A stretch of 64,000 bases of DNA from Lithobates sylvaticus (lineage: Eukaryota > Chordata > Amphibia > Anura > Ranidae): NCBI GenBank assembly GCA_028564925.1, contig CM053029.1, forward strand, positions 288,031,057-288,095,056. Direction: 5' to 3'. A program made the translations under genes and the position numbers. The notes under the pieces were generated by a model. The model worked only from the letters and a program-made list of their open reading frames with translations, had not been told where the DNA came from and did no database searches. Positions within the stretch are counted from its first letter, which is position 1; each line of letters opens with the position of its first letter. Below, one piece after another: positions 57,171-64,000 of the stretch.

Positions 57171-58484
57171 ATGGCGGAGACACAGCAGGTGTGCACTAAT
57201 TATTCTACTAACGAGGAGGAGGAGGATAAGGAAAGCCGGAGGCAGAAAAGTCATGGAGGAGAAGATTTAAGGCCTCAAATATGTCTTTTGGAGAGATGTT
57301 GGAGATGGTGGACATATTGAAGAGGAGCGACTATGATGGGAGGTATGGGCCTTACCCCAATCTAAATGTCAGAAAGGCCAAGATCATGACTAAAGTTGTG
57401 AAGGGTCTGCAGAAAATTTTTTGGGTACAACGATCCAAGGATCAACTGAGGAAATGCTGGTCAGACCTGAAACTGAGGGAGCACGATCAGTACAGAATGA
57501 TCAAGCCAGTTCTTCAAAAAAGTAAGTAGTTTTGTGTATTCATATTATTATTATTGCTTGCAAACTGCTCCATGTGCTTTAATTTAATGTTGTACAGTTT
57601 AAAATGGCCACGTTCGTGGGTTGAATCGTTCGTAATAAACCTCGATCGTTCGCTCCCTTCAACTACGATGTTTTGTTAAGTTGCAGTTAGCTACATTTGA
57701 TCAGGCCTATCTATCTCTAGTCAAAGGAAGTTTGTTGTCTCCAGGGCTTGGTAATATAATGAAATGCAAACTTGATTCAGTGTAAATGAGAGGACACTCA
57801 GTAGCTGTTTACACATCTGGACTTAGGAGCACTAGTGTGGGACACCAGAACACCCTTTTTATTAGGATGTACCACACACGTGCTCCAGTGGATACTATAG
57901 GGGTGTCTCCATCTGACAAACTTGCACAAAACAGGCAAGTATTCCAGCTTTAAAAAGTGTCAAAAATAATGTTTTCAGCTTGGAACTCTGCCAAAAAACA
58001 CAATTGTACGACACTTCCAAGCAATGTTTCCTATTCCTATTTCTGCCCTCAAAGATCTGTGTGCTAAGTATTCCTTTTTTACATTATCATAGGGGAGAGA
58101 AGACTTGGGACATCTGAGGACACCAGGGACCCCACACCGCCCAAAGAAGGGGCAATACCAACACCAGAAGCAGAGGAGGAGGAGGAAGGAGAGATTGTAG
58201 AAATTGGCGAAATTGGCACCACAACAGGTGAGTGTCTGAGACCACAGCTTCAGGTAAGCTAATCAATGTATGCCTGCATATTTATAATACACAGTGTTTT
58301 TTTGGGTTTATTTTTAGGTGATGTGGATGTTGTGGAAGAAAAATCACATTTTACCAGTGAAAGTGCCCAGATCATCATCAAGGAGATAATGGTGTGCAAT
58401 CGTGATTTAGATGATATCAAGAAAAACATCAATGATGTTCAACAAAAAATGAAGAACATCATTGATGTTTTAGGGGGAATCTGA
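57171..58484 (+). pseudogene. Myb/SANT-like DNA-binding protein of Harbinger copy 2
   Basis: Exons 57,171-57,521 (donor GTAAGTAG), 58,093-58,227 (acceptor ATCATAG, donor GTGAGTG) and 58,318-58,484. It starts MAETQQV; the Myb/SANT trihelix reads MSFGEMLEMVDIL, KAKIMTKVVKGLQ and QLRKCWSDLKLREHDQY. The last exon gives AQIIIKEIMVCNRDLDDI, then a helix KKNINDVQQKMKNIIDVL ending in a natural stop at 58,484; heptad spacing suggests a coiled coil. One frameshift near 57,238 in exon 1 breaks this copy; exons 2 and 3 are open. It is the uninterrupted reference for copy 1, where a MITE sits in exon 3. Confidence 0.78.
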
Positions 58485-58542
58485 AACACCCAAAACTAGC
58501 TAGCATCCATTTTCAGTATTAAAAAACACTTTTATATTTTTA

Positions 58543-58808
58543 GAAAAGACAAATTTGGAAGTTGCACACAGTGTGTCAACATGTGCTATCTCCCATCATG
58601 GGGGATCAATGTACATGTTTTGTGTGTGCAACCCCTTCCTTGCTACTAAAGTGGCTGAGATGAAGGGGTTGCACCCCCAAAACATGTACATTGATCCCCC
58701 ATGATGGAAGATAGCACATTTTGACATTCAAGGCATGGGTTCAGGAATAAGGAATAAAATGCCCAGTTTGATCCCCAATTTGTTTGCATCTTCCAAATTT
58801 GGCTTTTA
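58543..58808. repeat. Long inverted repeat between convergent Myb and HARBI1 genes (copy 2)
   Basis: Outer arms about 58,547-58,567 and 58,788-58,808 (CAAATTTGGAAG against CTTCCAAATTTG); inner arms about 58,577-58,640 and 58,652-58,725 (ATGGGGGATCAATGTACATG against CATGTACATTGATCCCCCAT). Same place and design as 2297-2548. Confidence 0.78.
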
Positions 58809-59613
58809 CAGGGGTGACACCCCATGTGATGAAGGCAATATCAACACAGTTTGGACATACTCATGTCTGATATTGTCTTCACTTGAACTTTGTAAGTTCC
58901 TGTGTTCTGTATGTTATGCTTTGATACATGCCTGTTTACACAAAAACAGCAAGTTATATTAATGTTAGCAAAAATAATGTTATATACACCAAATATGTTG
59001 GTTTGCTGTAAAACCCTTTTATAAACGCACATGTGAATGTGCTTTAAGTAAAAAGTTTAATTATCAACAATGTGTGGCTTCCTTTTTCAAGGCGCAAAAG
59101 CAGTATTTGTAGTAAAGTTGTTGTTTTCTGTGACAATGGGTGTTATTAACTTAAGGCAAATCCTTAAAGTTGTTGTTTTCTGTGACAATGGGTGTTATTT
59201 ACTTAAGGCAAATCCACTTTGCACTCCAAGTGCAGTTTCAGGTGCACTTTTGCAGTGCACTTGTAGTGCATTGTGGATTTTACTTTAGTAAATAACAACC
59301 ACAGTGCTTTTTAATTTTCCACCAATCACGCCATTTTCATGACTCCGAACATTTCTGTCATGGTGCTGAAAAATGACTAATCTTTTTGTCAGTAATGCAC
59401 TACATACATTAACAACAAAAACAAGGTGTTTGTGTTGCAGACCCACAACATAAGAAGTATATTATCTGAAGAAGAGACTGTCACCTCATCTCGCCCATAA
59501 AAGGCCCAAAAAAAACATAAAAAAGCTAGGAGACACCTAAAACAAACCCAAGCAGTACATGAAAACAAATATTATTTCAGTTAAAAAGAAAAATTTATAA
59601 AAAAAAATGCCTC
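58809..59613. other. 3' spacer of Harbinger copy 2
   Basis: Similar to 2,549-2,903 of copy 1 near its start (GGGGTGACACCCCATGTGATGAAGG). It includes a tandem duplication of about 54 bp (59,112 and 59,166, TTGTTGTTTTCTGTGACAATGGG). No gene. Confidence 0.55.
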
Positions 59614-60318
59614 TCAGACATTTTCTGGCATATCAATGGCCCCCCTACCCACAAAGTACTCCATATATTTTGATCTGACTTTGCAGGCATTTGGGGGGGG
59701 GGGGGGGGGCAAGCCAGGGCGGCCAGCTTCAAGGGCCATCAGGTTGGCATTTTCAGGTAATTCTGCATCAGGCCCAACTGTGGCCACATAGTTCGGTGAG
59801 TGTTTCTTTAATAAATTGTGCAGAATGCAGCAGTAAAGCACAATATGATTTAGTTTATATTCCGCCATGTGGATTGGAGTCAAAAATAGGCGGAACCGGC
59901 TGGCCATTATCCCAAAAGTGTTCTCCACTACTCTTTTGGCTCTGGACAGCCGGAAATTAAAGACCCTCTGGTCCGGGGTGAGGGTCCTCATCGGGAAAGG
60001 CCGCATCAGATGGTTTGACAGCGCAAACGCCTCATCCGCAACGAAGACGAATGAGAGTCCTTCGGCATTCTCCTCTGGAGGTGGCAAGCCCAGATTGACA
60101 CTCTCGAGACACCAGTAGAACTCCACCATTCGACATCTGCCCATTTTCCCTACGTCCAAATACAGGAAGTCATATGTCGCTGACACCAATGCCAACATCA
60201 CAATACTATTATACCCCTTGTAATTATAATAGTAGGACCCCGAGTTGGGGGGTGGGATGATGCAGACGTGTTTCCCATCAATTTCCCCTCCACAGTTGGA
60301 AAAATAGTAATTTTGCAC
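59614..60318 (-). pseudogene. HARBI1-type DDE transposase of Harbinger copy 2 (exon 2 only)
   Basis: Minus-strand frame with the nuclease core: NCGGEIDGKHV (first Asp), YNSIVMLALVSATYDFLYLDV, VFVADEAFALSNHLMRPF (second Asp), AKRVVENTFGIMASRFRLF (Glu) and CCILHNLLKKHSPNY. All three acidic residues remain. Compared with copy 1, the start of exon 2 (the PSTPQKW region) and about seven residues after GR in the SDGGVF region are missing, and the first exon is absent. A G-run near 59,693 lies in the C-terminal part. It cannot encode a full transposase. Confidence 0.85.
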
Positions 60319-60425
60319 ATAAACATTGCAAGCAGATTAGACACAAACATTTTTGGTCAAGATTAGTATAACATTTTTGGAAATTAGTATTTAAAGCCAA
60401 AAGTATAAGGTCCCCTTAGCAGATT

Positions 60426-61099
60426 CCTTTTTCAAATTTTTGGATTCGTTATTTTGTATATATTCATCGTTTCAAATCAATTTGTATTTTTTGCAAGTTT
60501 TGTTATTCTTTTGTTATGTTATGTTAATACGTTATTTCAGGAGATTAGTAATTCGTATACAATAAAAATATTTGAATTATTTGTTTTTTCAGACACAACT
60601 AAATTAATGCAGTTAGGCCTCACATTTTCCAAACTTAAGAATTGCAGGAAAAGATTGACAATTACAGAATTACTTTAAATCACAAATTTACTTTATTTAA
60701 GACTACTGTGCCGCTCTCATCCCCATAAAATGAATAAAATCGAATTAATACATATTCATGGGTATGTTATTAGGTTAAACTCATTTACCGTTTCCCAACT
60801 GATTTTGTTTGTCAGAATACTCACGCTACACTCACTAGAATAAAAACAAATGTATCCGAATCAATTTGGATCATTAGTTATGTCGTTATGTTATTTTAGA
60901 TGCTTCAAGCATTAACCAAAGGCCCAGACTATTGTACCATGTCCTCCGAATGAAACAAATGAATATGAATTAACTCATTATTTTAGTTATAATTTATTTT
61001 GGATTAGTTGAAATTTATTACTATTGTGTTTCTGAGATTTAGATACATCCAAATCTCCAAATCATGTAAATTTTGTCCGCATTTCAATGCACATGTCTA
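60426..61099 (-). mobile_element. hAT-N remnant with right terminus
   Basis: AT-rich non-coding element ending TTTCAATGCACATGTCTA (reverse complement TAGACATGTGCATTG, a hAT-style terminus), directly before ATAAGTAT (61,100-61,107), which equals 54,675-54,682. The left terminus is lost apart from the TA before the Harbinger end at 54,685. Confidence 0.55.
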
Positions 61100-61650
61100 A
61101 TAAGTATCTGCTTGTATTTCACAGCATTGAGAACACTATTGATCCTGACCAGGTCTCCAACTCCATTTGCAGAAATGCAGCCCCAAACTTTCAAGGAACC
61201 TCCACCATCCTTCACAGTTGCCTGCAGACATTCATTATTGTACCACTCTCCAGCCCTCCATCCTACCAAACAGTCAAATATTTCCGATTTTGACTCTTCA
61301 GTCCTGATCACCTGCTGCCATTATTTTACACTCCAGTTACTATGCTTTCATACATTGAGTAGTTATGTTTTGTTTTCATGTCAGAGGTATGTCTTTTTGA
61401 CTGCATTTCTACCATGAAGACCAATTCTGGCCAGACATCTCTGGATAGTAAATGGGTGTACCTGAGTTCCACTGGTCTCTGCCAGTTCTGAAGGCTCTGT
61501 TGGACATCTTTCTATGTCAAAGGGAAGTAAGCATGATGTGTCTTTCATCATCTACATTAATTTTCCTTGGCTGACCACTGCATCTACGTTCCTCAACGTT
61601 GCCCATTTCATTATGTTTTTTTTAAAAGAGCTTAAAAATTTTAATAAAAA
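61100..61650 (-). mobile_element. Tc1-type transposase, N-terminal and middle fragment
   Basis: The minus strand reads GQPRKINVDDERHI and NRAFRTGRDQWNSGTP (helix-turn-helix region and linker), then EESKSEIFDCLVGWRAGEWY and GGGSLKVWGCISANGVGDL, and LNAVKYKQILIRH: the first catalytic region. Several shifts and stops. Its C-terminal continuation is at 54,380-54,682. Confidence 0.85.
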
Positions 61651-61856
61651 AATACTGACTTGTTCCTATTTTTTACAGTCTAAAGTTTAACACCCTCTCA
61701 CCATCAACCGAGCTACTTCCTACATCTTCGGACAAACTCCTGAATCTGAGAAGAATCCCACAGAATATTTCTACAAAAGTAAGTCTTGCAGTATATACAT
61801 CAGCACCTGCACATCCACTCAGCACAGAAGACATTACCTCTAGCTCACCTACACGC

Positions 61857-63563
61857 TAGGGATGAGCTTCGAGTTCGAGTCGAACTCATGTTCGACTCGA
61901 ACATTGCCTGTTCGCCTGTTCACCGAACAGCGAACAATCTGGGGTGTTCGCGGCAAATTCTAAAAGCCGCAAACACCCTGTAAAAGTCTATGGGAGAAAT
62001 TGAAAGTGCTAATTGTAAAGGCTTATATGCAAGTTATTGTCATAAAAAGTGTTTGGGGACCTGGGTCCTGCCCCAGGGGACATGTATCAATGCAAAAAGT
62101 TTAAAAAACTGCATTTTTTTTCGGGAGCAGTGATTTTAATAATGCTTAAAGTGAAACAATAAAAATGTAATATTCCTTTTAATTTTGTACCTGAGGGGTG
62201 TGTATAGTATGCCTGTAAAGGGCACATGTTTCCCGTGCCAAGAACTGTCCCTGCACAAAGTGTCATTTTTGCAGGAAAAAAAAGTCATTTAAAAGCACTT
62301 GCGGCTATAATGAATTGTCGGCTCCCCGTAATACAGAGAACATTCATTGAAAGTCATTGATAATAAAAAAAATATGCATGGGGTTCCCCCCAAATTCAAA
62401 TACCAGGCCCTTCAGGTCTGGTATGGATTTTAAGGGGAACTCCACGCCAAATTTAAAAAAAACGGCATGGAGTTCCCCACAAAAATCCATACCAGACCCT
62501 TTATCCGAGCACGCAACCTGGCAGGCCACAGGAAAAGAGGGGGGATGAGAGAGCGACCCCCCCCCTCCTGAACCGTACCAGGCCACATGCCCTCAACATT
62601 GTGAGGATGCTTTGGGGGTCTGTGACCCCTCAAAGTACCATGTCCCCATGTTGATAGGGACAAGGGCCTCATCCCCACAACCCTGGCCGGTGGTTGTGGG
62701 GGTCTGCGGGCGGGGGGCTTATCAGAATCTGGAAGCCCCCTTTAACAAGGGGACCCCCAGATCCCGCTCCCCTGTTTGAAATGTTAAGGGGGTACAAAAG
62801 TACCCCTACCATTTCACAAAGAAAGTGTAATATTTAAAAAAAAAAACACACAGACACCGTTGGGAAATGTCCTTTATTAAAAATAAAAAAAATAAAGAAA
62901 AGATTCCATTGGTGGTAATCCACTCTTGCTATCCAGCGATGGGTGATCTCTTCTCCGCGGTCCAACAATGGGTGATCTCGTCCGATGGTCCAGCGCAGCG
63001 CATCCTGTCTCCATCCTGTCAGACCCTTCAGGTCTGGTATGGATATTTGGGGGGAACCCCACGTCATTTTTTTAAAATTTGGCCCAGGGTTCCCCTTAAT
63101 ATCCATACCAGAACTGAAGGGCCTGGTAATTGAATTTAGGGGGAACCCTATGTATATATTTTTTTCTTTTATCAATGACTTTCAATAACTGTTCTCTGTA
63201 TTACGGGGAGCCGACAATTCATTATAGCCGCGAGTGCTTTTAAAAGACTTTTTTTTTTACTACAGAAATTACACTTTGTGCAGGGACAGTTCTAAGCATG
63301 GGAAACATGCGCCCCTTTTACAGGCAAACTATACATATCCCCCAGGTACAAAATTTAAAGGAATATTACACTTTTATTGTTTCACTTTAAGCATTATTAA
63401 CATCACTGCTCCTGAAAAAACGGCCGTTTTTAAAAGTTATTTTTGCATTGATACATGTCCCCTGGGGCAGGACCCGGGTCCCCAAAAATTTTTATGACAA
63501 TAACTTGGATATAAGCCTTTAAAATTAGCACTTTTGATTTTGAATGTTTGAGTCCCATAGACT
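61857..63563 (+). mobile_element. hAT-N family copy, right end not seen
   Basis: Starts TAGGGATGAGCTTCGAGTTCG after CTACACGC. The left arm (61,857-62,830) and inverted right arm (62,860-63,560) carry the family phrases, including GGGGACCTGGGTCC, GGTATGGATTTTAAGGGG and GGCTATAATGAATTGTCGGC. The terminal part of the right arm is replaced by the T2-like start at 63,564. No coding region. Confidence 0.75.
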
Positions 63564-64000
63564 TTAAAGTGGTTGTATTCCCAAATATATATGTTTGCAT
63601 CTAATTATGTCTCCTTATATGTGCAATCTATTGCAATGTTTTTTTTTTTTCACTAACCTTTTTCAATTTTCTATACTCGCTAAATAGCTCTTTCTTTACA
63701 TTGTCCCATGCATGCCCCGTTTCAATCTAAATTACGGTGAGCCGCTACTCCGGCGGAAATATAATTTCTTTATGTCGGGGCTGCGTCATTTCCTGTTGTA
63801 GACGTCAGCCTCGCGATGCTCAGCCTGAAGTTTCCAGCACCAAGAGTCTTTTCTAATGATACCATAGTAACCGGAAACCAAGATGAGGCTTGAATCTAGT
63901 CTTAATGCGCACGCGTGGGATTTCACAGCATTGGAAAGAGCTGTGGGTGGAAATAGGGCTCAGAGGAGACGCGGAAGACCATACTAAAATGGCGCGGGTC
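63564..64000 (+). mobile_element. Probable T2/Kolobok-type MITE start
   Basis: TTAAAGTGGTTGTA at 63,564-63,577, after hAT-N sequence, looks like a TTAA target plus a T2-type end. The other end is not within the window. No gene seen in the remaining sequence. Confidence 0.45.

Larger units (their letters stand above)
54685..60425. mobile_element. PIF/Harbinger transposon, three-gene type (copy 2, right end lost)
   Basis: It starts with a Harbinger terminus TGCCTTGTACACAC after TA and a subterminal region rich in TCCGACGG-like boxes (to about 54,900). Then follow AT-rich sequence, an inverted MADF fragment, the MADF gene (minus), the Myb gene (plus), a conserved inverted repeat and the HARBI1 exon 2 (minus). 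The first transposase exon and the right terminus are missing; at about 60,425 the sequence changes to a hAT-N remnant. The first 1.1 kb could belong to a separate, related element. Confidence 0.75.

Noticed and set aside
1-64000. tRNA, rRNA or snRNA genes
   Set aside because: I saw no convincing tRNA cloverleaf boxes or conserved rRNA/snRNA cores on reading, though a covariance-model search was not possible.

Overview
The window looks like repeat-rich intergenic or intronic DNA from a frog-like vertebrate, most likely an anuran. The evidence is the mix of repeats: T2/Kolobok-type MITEs with TTAA targets, PIF/Harbinger elements with HARBI1-type transposases, several hAT families, CR1 and L2 LINEs, a Penelope-like element, Tc1 remains, one endogenous retrovirus and Gypsy remains. 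I found no host gene with confidence. The only possible host-derived piece is a retrocopied mRNA split between 47,700-47,836 and 31,744-32,235 (minus strand).

Layout. 1-5,530: a Harbinger element, cut by the window edge, with three genes: MADF protein (minus), Myb/SANT-like protein (plus) and HARBI1 transposase (minus). 6,181-8,303: a complete non-autonomous hAT with an 8-bp target duplication and an L1-like LINE tail inside it. 9,690-12,540: a CR1 LINE split by an insertion. 13,275-18,288: hAT-type non-autonomous arms and GC-rich hairpins. 19,108-19,517: a Harbinger MITE. 21,120-22,625: a 29-bp minisatellite.

23,560-50,280 is one large hAT element (hAT-1, TSD TAGGTTAC). It carries its transposase (24,385-27,615, minus) in a single frame with three in-frame stops. 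Inside it sits a second hAT-like element (hAT-2, 28,701-49,794, TSD CTCTTCAA), built of hairpins and tandem arrays. Its 64-bp satellite array captured a MITE and then duplicated it. The array is split by a 16-kb compound insertion (31,744-47,836) that holds the retrocopy ends, two L2 LINEs, a Penelope-like element split by a young ERV (35,799-42,148), a solo LTR and a Gypsy fragment.

hAT-1 itself lies in one arm of a small palindrome whose centre holds a Harbinger-type MITE (50,295-51,171). Directly after comes a 1.1-kb almost perfect palindrome (51,361-52,456) flanked by a 14-bp direct repeat. 54,380-61,650: a Tc1 element split by a hAT-N remnant and by a second copy of the three-gene Harbinger (MADF, Myb, HARBI1). 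61,857 to the end: another hAT-N copy and the start of a T2-type MITE.

The observation I find most worth pursuing is the three-gene Harbinger. Two copies keep the same gene order, a shared TATA plus NRF1-like promoter between the divergent genes, and a roughly 250-bp inverted repeat between the convergent genes. The second is the measurable nesting record around hAT-1.
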